The notes beneath the pieces were generated by a model, which was given only the letters and a program-made list of their open reading frames with translations, had not been told where the DNA came from and ran no database searches. From assembly GCA_025529335.1 (NCBI GenBank), contig JAMYHX010000022.1:1-64000 (forward strand): a stretch of 64,000 nucleotides of DNA. The letters run 5' to 3'. Shown here piece after piece: positions 33,796-44,633 of this stretch. A program made the position numbers and the translations under genes. The stretch's first letter is position 1. Every line of letters begins with the position of its first letter. The DNA comes from Rhizopus sp. PT2906. Taxonomy: Eukaryota > Mucoromycota > Mucoromycetes > Mucorales > Rhizopodaceae.

Positions 33796-34674
33796 TCATA
33801 TATTTCTTGAGGATTTACGTTTCCATTCAATGACACTACTACTATTTGTAGTTGTCATGCTATTTGTATGCTGATGGTGTTGGTAATCTACACCAATTGT
33901 AATTTCAAATCTTCCTTTTTTTATGTAGGTATCTGAGTGCCGAGAAGGTATATTTGATTTTAATTCATGCATGATAGGTAACTCATTGTTGTTGGTATTA
34001 CTAGTCGTATTATTATCATTATTATGCTTTTTTGGGTGTTTCCAGAATTCTGAATCCCAGATCTTTATGCTATTAGGGCTGATGTTACTAGTAGTACTAT
34101 TACTAGTACCACTAGTACTAATCGTATCATTACTATGTGTTGTCATCGAACTACTGTTGCTATGGTTACTAGAACTATGGCCTGCATGGATACTAGTACT
34201 GCTTAATACTGTAGTATAATGGCTATTACTAATCACAGAGCTCTTTTTACAAAATGTACACTTCTTCTTTCTATATTGTTCTTCCTCCTCTTCCTCTTCG
34301 GATAAAATTCGAATACCAGCAATCTCTGCAAATTCTTTTGCCGTTAAATTTTCAGAGTTTACGGTTATATTGGATGCTGATATACAAGATACATGTGAAT
34401 AGTGACGAACATGCTTTGATTTTTTTGCACATGGGACCAGAATGGCTGATTGTGTTTGATCAGGATTTAATAGGATGCTTCTACTACTCTGATTTCGCTT
34501 CTGCTTTTGTTGATTGTATCGGTTATGTTCAAATGATGCATCGTTATTAAATTTTTTCGGCTTTTTAATCGTAAAAAATGAGCCATGGATGATTTTATTA
34601 AATATTACATTTATCGAGCTGCTGCTTCCTTTGTTTGACCTGTTTCTTTTTAGTGAAAGAAAACTGTTTACCAT
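33796..34674 (-). CDS. Hypothetical low-complexity protein
   Basis: Intronless frame of 292 codons from the ATG at 34674. I do not recognise the family. The N-terminal third is basic (KKPKKF, QQKQKRNQSSRS). A better-structured segment around residues 118-150 reads LTAKEFAEIAGIRI and EEEEEEEQ, then a possible zinc-binding pair CTFCKKSS. The middle is Ser/Thr/Asn/His-rich and likely disordered, with a conserved-looking IKIWDSEFWKHPKK, and the end reads GRFEITIGVDY. No signal peptide or membrane segment. It stands 139 bases upstream of threonine deaminase on the same strand. Its length and ordered islands argue for a real gene; a nuclear or regulatory role is only a guess. Confidence 0.6.
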   Translation of the reverse strand: MVNSFLSLKRNRSNKGSSSSINVIFNKIIHGSFFTIKKPKKFNNDASFEHNRYNQQKQKRNQSSRSILLNPDQTQSAILVPCAKKSKHVRHYSHVSCISASNITVNSENLTAKEFAEIAGIRILSEEEEEEEQYRKKKCTFCKKSSVISNSHYTTVLSSTSIHAGHSSSNHSNSSSMTTHSNDTISTSGTSNSTTSNISPNSIKIWDSEFWKHPKKHNNDNNTTSNTNNNELPIMHELKSNIPSRHSDTYIKKGRFEITIGVDYQHHQHTNSMTTTNSSSVIEWKRKSSRNI

Positions 34675-35441
34675 GCAATAAGGGAAAAAAAAATGCACAA
34701 ACTAATAAAAAGGGGAGTATATAAAAATAAGGCGAAAAAGGGGAAAAGGGTTTAAGGGTAAATATATCTATGCGAAATAAAAAGAAAAGATCTAGAAAGA
34801 AGGGTATATAATATGTATTTTTTTTCATTTGGAATATGCAGAAGTATTATTTATTGACACATAAAACGTGTTGATGAGAATAATAAAAAGGGGGAAAGAG
34901 AAGGAAAAAACTAGGTTTGCATAAACTTCGGTTTGTTTTGCCTCTTTCTTTATGCACCGAAAAGGGAATTGGCATTGACAGTGTATCGAAAACGGAAATA
35001 CTTGGCATTCTTAAAGATAAGTGATATATTTCATTCTAAAAAAGATGTAGTGAATAAAATATCTTGTTTTGGGGAACAATTAATAAAAGAAAGAAGATAG
35101 CCTAAAGAAAAGTACCCTGAATCCCAAGGGTCAAGTGACCATAGTGTTCTATTACAAACTCATTGACAGTTAACTATGAGCCCATTCTATATAGCTTATA
35201 AAAGAAACATTAAATTATAATCATACTTCATTAGGGTCCATCCATAACTACACCATATATTAAACAATCAATACATCACCTCGATGTGGCTTTTAAGTGT
35301 ATATTTACTGATATTCTAAATTGCAAAAGTTATGGCCAACACTTCTTTCGTCTCCTCTTTTGCTCTTTCTAACCTTTCATTGTCTATTTTTACAATGTCA
35401 AAGAATATGTCTATGGATTCTAGGTTTATCTTTTGTAGCCA

Positions 35442-35480
<39 letters not shown>

Positions 35481-38400
35481 TGACTCAGTCGTACCACCGG
35501 TAAACAAGGTTATGGAAAATGCTTGGGTCATAAGAATGCATAAATTCATATATCTGCAGAACATGTTATTTCAGTCATCAATTAAAACACGTTTTGATGT
35601 CAACAACAGCTTCGCCCTGGATGACCGAGAATGAATGGCAAAAATATACTTGATTCTAGATTAAAGCCCTGTCTCGTTGTCATTAACTTTTTTTTTCTCC
35701 TAATAATATAATCAAAATTCCATTTATGTGTTCCTTTGTGCTGATGAGTAGTCTAAAATAATAAAATAGAAGTCTTCGACGACATATTCATACATAGCCT
35801 GGGTTAATACCGTGCCCTGTTATGAATTGATCCATGCATGTACATAAATCAAACATTTGATTCTGGGTCTCCATGTAGTGATTTTAAGAATCTGGGGGCA
35901 CTCAATTCATGAAAAACGAGCACTATTTTAGTAGCTTTTACCATTTTACATACATTGACTACCCCCACATTACCTGATTTCGTTTTAGTACTAAACTGCA
36001 TATCCTCACCCACTTCTTTGCCTTTTTGGGATACGCAGAGTGACCATGTTATGCTCAAGTTCATATGATCTTTCAAATCGGCTTTTCCAATAGTAGCACG
36101 GAGGCTTAATTCTTCTAAGAAATGTTCTATTCTACCCTTCTTTCTTTAAAAGTAGCTTGCATCTGTCGTTGTCTGTTTCAAAAAAGTGCGTTAATGAAGC
36201 CAAGTTCCTCTTTAAACGCAGTACTGGCGTTTTCTTCTTTGCTCATCAGCATAAACAGTTGATTTATCCTTTATAGGTACATCCCTCGTTCAGAGCTTTA
36301 TGTTGAAAGTATGCACACCAACAAAATGTTGAAAAGTATAATGAAGGCTGAAATTTGGAGTAGTGTTTATTGAACAAATATAAAAGTATTTCTTGTCCCC
36401 CTCCCCCATTTCTGATGTTATTTCTACCTTACATTTTACCCTTTAGCCCTAGCTATATGCCTTAATAAGAAAGAGTTACATGACTAAATGTGTAACAGAT
36501 AAATCTCTTTTATATTTTAACAGGCTCTTCGCAACGTTTAAAACAAGCGTTTGGCTTACGCTAATCCCATCTTCCATTTTTACTTGAGAATTCTCATGTC
36601 ATTTCTGATATTTGTTTATTGATGTGTCGTGTTCAGCTTTAGTCAGATAAGTTGATGACTTGCAAAGTAAATATCGTTAAATAGAAGACACGAGAATAGC
36701 TCTTAAATTCAAACGAAGTATCTTTTCGAGTACTGACAATGATCTTGTTACGATGATAGAGATCGTTGGTTTCAACATGGAGAGGTTCAAACCTCACCAG
36801 AAGCTTTACATTAGACATTCTGATTTACATGATGCTTCTAAAGAAAGTAACATTAGCTACAATATACTAGGCTATGACTTTACTGGTACTATCAATATAT
36901 TACAGAAATCCAACTAACCGAACAAAATTTTGAAGTATCATCATTCATGCAGCTGCCAAAGGCATACAAAGTTCATGCGTCTGAAATTGACTACAAGAGC
37001 GACGACAGTGCACTTTGAAAGAAACTTGAACGTACAAAAAATACGCTCTTAAGAGGACGGCAAGCTCAGTAAATTGAAGCTAGCTTAAGCCAAGATGCCA
37101 TGTCTCGCGCTGAAGACGATGACAAAATAAATGGCATATATAGAGATAGACTTGACACATATCTAGTTGATAATCTATCAATGAATACATGATTTCCACA
37201 TTTATCTTTATTTTATGTATATGTATACTTTCTTCTTACTGGCGTTCTAGGCATAAGCAAAATATCCTCACATATGTGGATTGTATTGATTGTAACGAAT
37301 TTCTTGCGCTTGCCAATCAGGATTTTTTTTTATAAAAGATACGGTGTTGCAATAATGATAAGAGTCAGAAAGTACAATGAGACTTTTTATGTTTCTTTTT
37401 ATTTGGAAGAATAAAAATAAAGATATTTATAGTTATTAATGTGTAGACACTGCTTATTAGCTCACTAGTTTCAACTAGTTCTTGGATATCAGGTCGCCTA
37501 TAAATAGGTACACTATCCATACTATCCACAGTTTCTTCGGTGGACACAGGGTAAATGATGATACTTGGTGATATGTGTCTCATTCACGATTCAAAAATGA
37601 CACAAACACTTTCTGCAATTTTTTGGTTGGCGAGTATTTCCAGTACAGCATTCAAATCATCGTTACCAACTATCTTCAAGCACTCTTCACCATTGAACAT
37701 TTTCAATTGACTTGACACACAAAGAAATAGTCGCGTTTGCATCTTTGGTTAATGATGCAGTATGATTTTTGAAATCAGTAAAATTTGTCTTCGCCTGCAA
37801 TCACTTCTCATGCTACTTCCCCTAAGATACTTGACGGGGCCTTTGATTAAATATTCTGACGCATAAATCCTAGCACTATTGGAGACTTTGAAGTTTGCCG
37901 TTGTTGGGCTGATTTCAGGAAGACTGTTGTTGTCATCCATTCTTATTGATAAAGTTACCAAGAAATTGGAAGTTTGAGTGCCGATTACAAGCTTCGTTGA
38001 GTTGTCGTTTTGTATTTTTACGATACTAAGGTCACCATATTGAGAAAATACGTTTGGAATGGAACTTGCAAGGTTGGGAGCCTCTTTTTCAGCATGAGCA
38101 TCAAGGGAAGGAATACAGGAGTACACTTCCAAACAGTTTACAAGTATTGACTGTGTTTGAGTTACCAGGATTGATCCAGCCAGCAATTGCACAGATGCAA
38201 CTTTCATATAACGCTTCTTATCCCAGCTTGTATTAAGAAGACTGATATGATTGTCATCCAAAGTTACAAACGAATCTACAGATAGCTGGTAGTGGACTAT
38301 TTTGAATTACGAAGCCATGGATATGCGGTACTCCAGGTACTACCTATGATGTTGTCCGACAAAACTTTTTAATGTGTAGCGTCAAGCTACACATGCTTTT

Positions 38401-39466
38401 ATAAAGCTACCAACTTGGTTTGTTTTTCTCTTCAAGAAGAAAGAGATAAAAAGAAAAATTTTATTTGCTTACTCTAATTTTATGTTGTCAGCTTTATCAA
38501 CAAAGACCACTTAGCTCGCATGTAATTATAGTAAATGCATATCTTATTAAAGATATTCCACTATCTTACATGTATAAGAGAAGAAGAAGCACCCGTAGCA
38601 ATAGCCTATTTTCTGGTGCATGTAATGTTGGCCTCTTGTAAAAGGCGCTGTGTTTGTAACAAACAGAAAGTTCTATGGACCACTTTATGTTGCTTGTACA
38701 ATGCGAATTCATGAAAGTTTACAATGCAACCGCAACACACTTTTAAAAGGTTAACTACAATTACTTTGTAAATCAAAAACCGGTTTAAAGCAGCTCTTAA
38801 GAATTACAATACTTACCATCTCGTCAACAATTTGTTATGGAAGCTTTAAAGCAATGCAAAGAAATAGTGGAAAACAAAATTGGATATACTGAGAGGGGTA
38901 TCTTTTCTGACCAAAAAAGGAAATAAATCTATGTGTCCTTAGCAATTTCCTTTTTAAAATGCTCATTATGAATGTTGCTAATACTGCATTTAATCATTAA
39001 AGATGGTTCTATGGTTAAAAGAACAGCAACTCTAAAGATTTCCATTCATAGATATTTCCGTTTCTTCAGGCATCAGTTGTGTTTATGGCACGAGTTTCGG
39101 AGGTTCCATCTGACAATCTATTTCTTCTAGGCTATCTGTTATCTTTGTTATCTTTTAAGCCTTGCTCCGAATATTAATAGGGTTATATGTATGATTATAA
39201 CCACAACTTGTATGTTCTTTTATTTACATCTAATGTAATGTATAAAGATTTTTACAGCCAAGGTATGCATTAAGATAAACAAGGGAGGGGAACCTAGGCT
39301 CCCTAAAGCCTGGACCTATAAGCATGACTTTTCCAATTTGAGAACGGATAGATAAATACTTTGAAAATAAAGTCTCATCTTCATGTGATGAGACGCGTGC
39401 CGATGGTCAAGGCTGTAATCTATTCTGGGACAAAATCAATAGTCTTTGGAAAGATGCTATGATAGT

Positions 39467-39505
<39 letters not shown>

Positions 39506-40375
39506 AGAGAGAGAGAGGAACATGATAACATAATATCACTGCATTGTCATTTTGAATAATAATATAAAAAAAAGGGTCTTTATATTATTAATACATGGTG
39601 TAGATAAGCCAAAAGGCACAGCCCTCTTTTCAAACCCTTATTCATCCAACAGACAGCACACCTGTCATCTGTGCTTTTGTATGATGCACAAATTGAATGA
39701 AGTGTAACAGGGACAAAATCAAAATCCGACAAAGAAAAACAAAAAAAGGGGATCCAACTCTCCTTAGTAAAGAGGAGTCCTAAGTAAAAATAGACTACTG
39801 TAATAGCTTATTAATAAAGGGGATATTCATTATGGTCCCTTTTCTCCATTAATTACCTTTTTTTATCTATTAAAAGTCCAGCTATGTTTAAAGGAGTCTT
39901 ACTTTTTAACTCAATTTGTCAATAGGAGATCGATCGTAATTAACCGACGATCCAATAATATAACATTTTATTAGAAACAGGTAGCAATCATAGGCTGATA
40001 ATTATTTAATGAAACCCTTTCATATAAAAAGCCACGAGAGAGAGAAGCGGAGAAGAAGGAGAGTAATAATAATAATAATAATAATAGTTGCAAATATGTC
40101 ACTGTATCATAATAATGTGTATGACGTTACAGTATATTCATGATACCCATGACAGTGCTGTGTACCTGAAAGAGTGAGGGGCTATATATAATACCAGCTT
40201 TTAATCACGCCACGCCCGGAAGAAAGGGATATATCATTCACCAATGAACTAAGAACGTAGGCATGACGACAAATAGTTACACAAATGGCAACGTGGTGTA
40301 TAATTATTTTAAAACTCTGCTATTTTAAAAAAGACAGAATTAGTCTCTTTTCTTTCTCTTCTTTCTCTTCTTAAC
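34675..40375. other. Long gene-poor region
   Basis: About 5.7 kb without a confident gene. It holds an A run of 33 bases at 35445-35477, another of 31 at 39472-39502 followed by a GA run, an ATA/AAT trinucleotide run at 40066-40085, a decayed ORF at 35849-36076 (minus), and the broken frames at 37365-38261 (minus). The last 200 bases before 40376 are probably promoter of the zinc-ribbon gene. Confidence 0.5.
37365..38261 (-). pseudogene. Decayed ORF pair of unknown origin
   Basis: Minus-strand frames 38261-37749 and 37583-37365 appear to belong together: between them the translation continues in changing frames (LNAVLEILANQKIAESVCVIFESM). The first has segments such as KVASVQLLAGSILV, PNVFSQYGDLSIVKIQND and LSIRMDDNNSLPEIS; the second contains YRRPDIQELVETSELIS. 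I recognise no family. The shifting frames and gene-poor setting suggest a decayed gene, perhaps carried by a mobile element. Confidence 0.35.
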
Positions 40376-40696
40376 ATGACTGGATTCATTTTAGTTTCAA
40401 ACTCTGGCAAAAAGATATCATTAGAACAAGCTTATCATCCTTGTCCAAGATGTAAAAATCAAAGCTCGGTACAGCTTACAAGATCGGAAAAATCATTCAT
40501 CTTTTTAAACAAGAGAATTACAGAAAATTCAAGAGTCAGATATGAATGTTCACAATGTAAATGGAAAAATCAAATGTTGCCTTATGATGCAAGAGAATCA
40601 GCCGAATTGGATCGTTATCTATCTGAAAATTCAAACAGCAACGAGGATCTCTACAATGAACTGTCCTCAACTTCTACTCATGGCTATTCTCCTTAA
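40376..40696 (+). CDS. Small zinc-ribbon protein
   Basis: Intronless, 106 residues. It has a zinc ribbon formed by two CxxC pairs, CPRC at about residue 23 and CSQC at about residue 58, separated by a basic/hydrophobic segment (LTRSEKSFIFLNKRITENSRVRYE). This matches the fungal zinc-ribbon (zf-15-like) small proteins of unknown function. The C-terminal 30 residues are acidic and Asn/Ser-rich. No membrane segment. Its stop is 133 bases from the stop of the convergent glutaminyl-tRNA synthetase gene. Confidence 0.75.
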   Translation: MTGFILVSNSGKKISLEQAYHPCPRCKNQSSVQLTRSEKSFIFLNKRITENSRVRYECSQCKWKNQMLPYDARESAELDRYLSENSNSNEDLYNELSSTSTHGYSP

Positions 40697-40829
40697 ACTG
40701 TATTTATTTTCCTTGCATAATTTCAACATTGTAAATAGTTCCCATCTCCTTAATTTACCCCCCTCTTTATTTTACTCTCCTTAGATAACATGATGGCATA
40801 TAGATTGTGTTATAATAAAACTTCATTTT

Positions 40830-43324
40830 TTATTGCTTTTCAGAATCTTCTTTGAGTGAAACAGTGCGATTAACAATAATCTTGCTCAATCCTTCTTTGA
40901 CTTTGCCTGCGCGGATTAATTCTGCGTCTAACTCAGTATCTTTATCCAAACAGAAATATCCTGTGCGTGTGAATTGCCAACGCATGCTTTCTTTATCCTT
41001 GCCTCCTGTCTTCTTGACCCAATCTGCAATGTGATCATAGATACCCACTTCGGCAATAGCTCCCTTTACGATGTCTAACGAGTGTTCATTGATATCATTT
41101 AAATAACCGCCTTCAGTACTATCAGGGTTATCATGCTTAAACAGTCTTTCGTAGATACGAAGTTCATCAATCTTGACGGGTGAGTTGTGTTCAGGTGACT
41201 CGGCAACCCAGTGAATATAGGTCTTGGGCTTCTTAAATTCGCCTTCGTTTTCATAAACACATTCTATTTCAGTAACTTTACCATCGGCATCCTTCTTGTA
41301 ACCAACACAGTGAATGGGTCGCTTGGCATATAACAAACCAACAGATTTACCGGGTGCGAGACGGAAGTAGCCCTTGGCGTCTTCTTCACGGAAATCGGAA
41401 CGGTCAATATAAACAACCTTGGCAAATGGAACCTTGTGTTCACCCATGGCAGGGTCTCTAGGCTTATTGGGAACAACTACTTCTTCAACAAAGTCATCAG
41501 GCAAGTTCTTCAACACGACTCGGACAGGATCTTGAATGGCCATTAAACGAGGTGCAGTTCGGTCAAGATATTCACGAACCTTGTTGTCAAAGCGTGCGAT
41601 ATCGATGGTGGTCAAACTGGTTGTGACACCCAACTCGAGCACAAAGTTATTGATGGCCTCAGGAGGCACACCACGTCGGCGAATACCGACCAAGGTATAG
41701 AGTCTAGGATCATCCCAGTCACTGACATATCCATTAGTGACCATCTTCAAAATCTTTCGCTTAGACATGATAGTACCAGCGACATTCAGACGGCCATATT
41801 CCCATTGGACAGGCTTATATACTTCGACAGCGTCTACTAACCAGTAGTAACTTTCACGAGATTGTCTGAATTCAGTTGTACAGAGTGAGTGTGTAATGTT
41901 TTCAAATGAATCGACGAGACAGTGAGTGAAGTCATAAGTAGGGTAGATACACCATTTATCATGTGTGCGATAATGAGGAGTGTACATGACACGGTAAGCG
42001 ATCAAATCCCAGAACTGAGGGTTGCCATTTGTCAAGTCCATCTTCATACGAAGCGTGATTTCTCCTTCCTTGTAACGACCTTCCTTCATCTTCATAAATT
42101 GATCCAATGTTTCTTCTATGGGTCTCTCGCGATGTACACAAGCTCTACGTTCACCATGATCTTTACCTCCTCTGCAGGCATTGATTTCTTCAGGTGTACA
42201 CTGACAGGTATAAGCCAATCCCTTCTTGATCAATCTCACAGCCAAGTCAAAGAGCTCTTGGAAGTAATCACTAGAATAAGTAATCTTGTAAGGCTCAAAT
42301 CCGAGCCATCTCACGGTTTCCAAAATAGAAACAAAATATTTTTCTTCTTCTGCCTCGGGATTGGTGTCATCATAACGAAGATAGCAAATACCATTATGAG
42401 CTTTTGCGTAACCAAAATTGACATTGATAGCCTTTGCATGACCAATATGGAGATAACCGTTTGGCTCAGGTGGGAAACGGGTAACCACCTTTCCTCCCGT
42501 TGCCTTCAAGTGTTCTTCCATTAATTCTGGTTTGATCTGTTTGTTGCCTCCGGGCTTGTGCAATTTTCCAAGTTCACCTTCAAAAAACACTTTACCCAAA
42601 TCAGTCTTCTTTTCTTCTACTTTTTCAGTTTTTTTGGATTCAGCAGCAGGTTTGGCTTCCTTCTTTTTTTTTTGGGGTGCATCACGTTCATCCTTGGGTC
42701 CTAATAAAGCAAGGTACTGTGCTTCAACTTCGTCTTTGATCTTGCCTCCGTCAGCCCAACGAAGAGATTGGATGCGTCTGGCGTTAGCCAATGTTGGACC
42801 CAATGTCTTGTATCGATTGTTGACGATATTGTCCTTGTTGGCTTCAATGTATTGACTAATGGCCTGTTTAATTTCCTCAGGAGTCACGACAACACCTGGA
42901 TCACGAAAAGTCAATATTTGTTTTATGTTGAATGGCTGAACTTACCAACACCAGTTGCAGCATCAAATTCTTCTTCTTTGAAGCCTTCTTCACAAAACTT
43001 GATAGCAGCTAATAAACACGATGAGGCAAAAAATGTCTTTCATATACAATGATGATTGTTACCTTGAATTTGATCTGTTGTCTTCAAATCTCCGTTCATC
43101 ACTTTACCAACAATAAAAGCAAGATGTGGCAGGGCGTCTTTGGTGACTGTAGATGCCAAATTATATAAAAGGATGCCAGTATCCTTGTTACATCCTGATT
43201 CGCGCACGCCAGCTTCATTAATAACTGCTTCCAAAGTAGGTGCTAATTTTTTGTTTTTAGCTGTGTCTTTAGCCTTTTGTTCGGATAGACCGATTTTAAC
43301 AAATATGGGAATAAGTTCTTCCAT
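40830..43324 (-). CDS. GLN4: Cytosolic glutaminyl-tRNA synthetase
   Basis: Charges tRNA-Gln with glutamine. Exons 43324-43063, 43008-42946 and 42895-40830 encode 796 residues, near yeast Gln4. Residues 1-190 are the eukaryote-specific N-terminal domain (LSEQKAKDTAKNKKLA, then YKTLGPTLANARRIQSLRW). A lysine-rich linker (QKKKKEAKPAAESKKTEK) follows, then the class Ic catalytic core with the HIGH-type motif PPEPNGYLHIGHAKA, RYDDTNPEAEEE, and the KMSKS-type loop IMSKRKI. The two anticodon-binding beta-barrels cover the rest. No mitochondrial presequence. It is divergent from the CDP-diacylglycerol synthase gene, with 222 bases between the two starts serving both promoters. Confidence 0.97.
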
Positions 43325-43546
43325 TTGATATACGTTAAAGAAAGAGACCCTAAAAAAAGGGGGGATATAAAGAAATGAAAAAAAAAAAAAAAAATTGAGA
43401 GTCACTCTAAAACTCCGCTATATCTCAAAGAAAACTTGCTAAAAGCTTGATAATACATGAATGATATAAAAAAACATATTGGGCATGATTCAAACAGAAA
43501 ACATTGATTCTTTCTATTTCTTCTTGTTTTTTTTTTAAAAAAAAAA
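43325..43546. promoter_or_regulatory. Bidirectional promoter, GLN4 and CDS1-like genes
   Basis: Only 222 bases separate the two start codons. It contains an A run at 43380-43394 and a T/A run at 43527-43546, which would favour an open, nucleosome-poor site. No named factor site was recognised. Confidence 0.55.
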
Positions 43547-44586
43547 ATGGGTGAACTCAAGAAAAGACTCTACAGTAGTGTGTTGATGCTAAGCTGTGTA
43601 TTTGCTTTACTGTATTTTAACCAAATTGATCTGTTACTGACTGCGGTTGAAGCCAAAGTGTTCCATGTAAGTGTAACATAAACATACTAAAATTCCTTTT
43701 TGAAAATATGAGTCAGGAGCTTCGTCGAGTCAGCTTGACTAATTCAAAGGCACAGGAAGAGAGAATTCAAGTGTATTCCGATTGGTAAATCTCTAAAAAT
43801 GGGGTAATACACATAAACTTATCCTTTTTTTTTCATATAGGACGCTCTTTCTTGCTGCAGTTTTGCTTTCTACTTTTTGTAACTTGTATGGTTTTATTGT
43901 CTATATAGCATGTAAATACTTTGACATACAAAACGAACCGTGACTCATTCAATGTTAGGGTTCATGTTTTGGGTTACGTTTATCTTGGATAAACAAAAAC
44001 ATTTGAATGACAAACTATTACATGCATTTTGGTTACATACAGTCTTAATTTATATAGGACTCCAACCATTCTTCATTCGATCCAATGTAACCCATGGACT
44101 CTTTTGGTTTTTATTTCCCTGTTGCCTTGTGTTTGTGAATGATACAGCAGCCTATGTCTGTGGTAGATTATTTGGTAGACACCGTCTGCTTCGATTGAGC
44201 CCAAAAAAGACACTAGAAGGGTATCTAGGTGCTATCATTTTGACGGTCCTTTTTGGATATTGGGTATTATAATAATATGAATAAAAAGACTTGCGCTAAT
44301 ATTTATCTGAAATTAGTTTTCATCTTGGTTAGGACAAAAGAGTAACCTGATTGATAAAAAGCCTGATCATATCCAGTTTCATGGAATGATACTTTCCTTA
44401 TTTGCTTCAATAGCTGCACCATTTAGTGGTTTTTTAGCAAGCGCAATCAAGAGAGCTGGCGGCGTCAAAGACTTTGGACACTGGATCCCGGGCCACGGCG
44501 GCCTTACTGATCGAGTCGATTGTCATCTTTTTATGGCTGCTTTTACTTACTTTTACTGCAAAGAGTATATATATCTTCAAGCGTAA
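43547..44586 (+). CDS. CDS1: Short CDP-diacylglycerol synthase (phosphatidate cytidylyltransferase)
   Basis: Makes CDP-diacylglycerol from CTP and phosphatidate in the ER membrane. Exons 43547-43666, 43717-43784, 43841-43911, 43959-44263 and 44317-44586 give 277 residues. Family motifs are clear: LFWFLFPCCLVFVNDTAAYVCGRLFG, the catalytic-region LSPKKTLEG, LSLFASIAAPFSGFLAS, IKRAGGVKDFG and IPGHGGLTDRVDC with its metal-binding aspartates. Yeast Cds1 is about 457 residues; here the cytosolic N-terminal arm is almost absent, and the loop between the SPKKT helix and the LFAS motif is reduced to about 25 residues. Exon 5 begins at the acceptor 44316 because the alternative at 44331 leads to a stop. 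It could be a divergent paralogue. The gene ends 47 bases from the convergent kelch gene. Confidence 0.82.
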
Positions 44587-44633
44587 TGAGGGGGATACGT
44601 TTTATTATGATTGTATAAAAAATGGGAAAAAAT

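Noticed and set aside
36770..36805. Possible tRNA T-arm (GAGGTTCAAACCTC)
   Set aside because: No anticodon arm or acceptor stem could be drawn around it on either strand.
41922..42524. Plus-strand ORF of 200 codons
   Set aside because: Antisense to the catalytic core of glutaminyl-tRNA synthetase.
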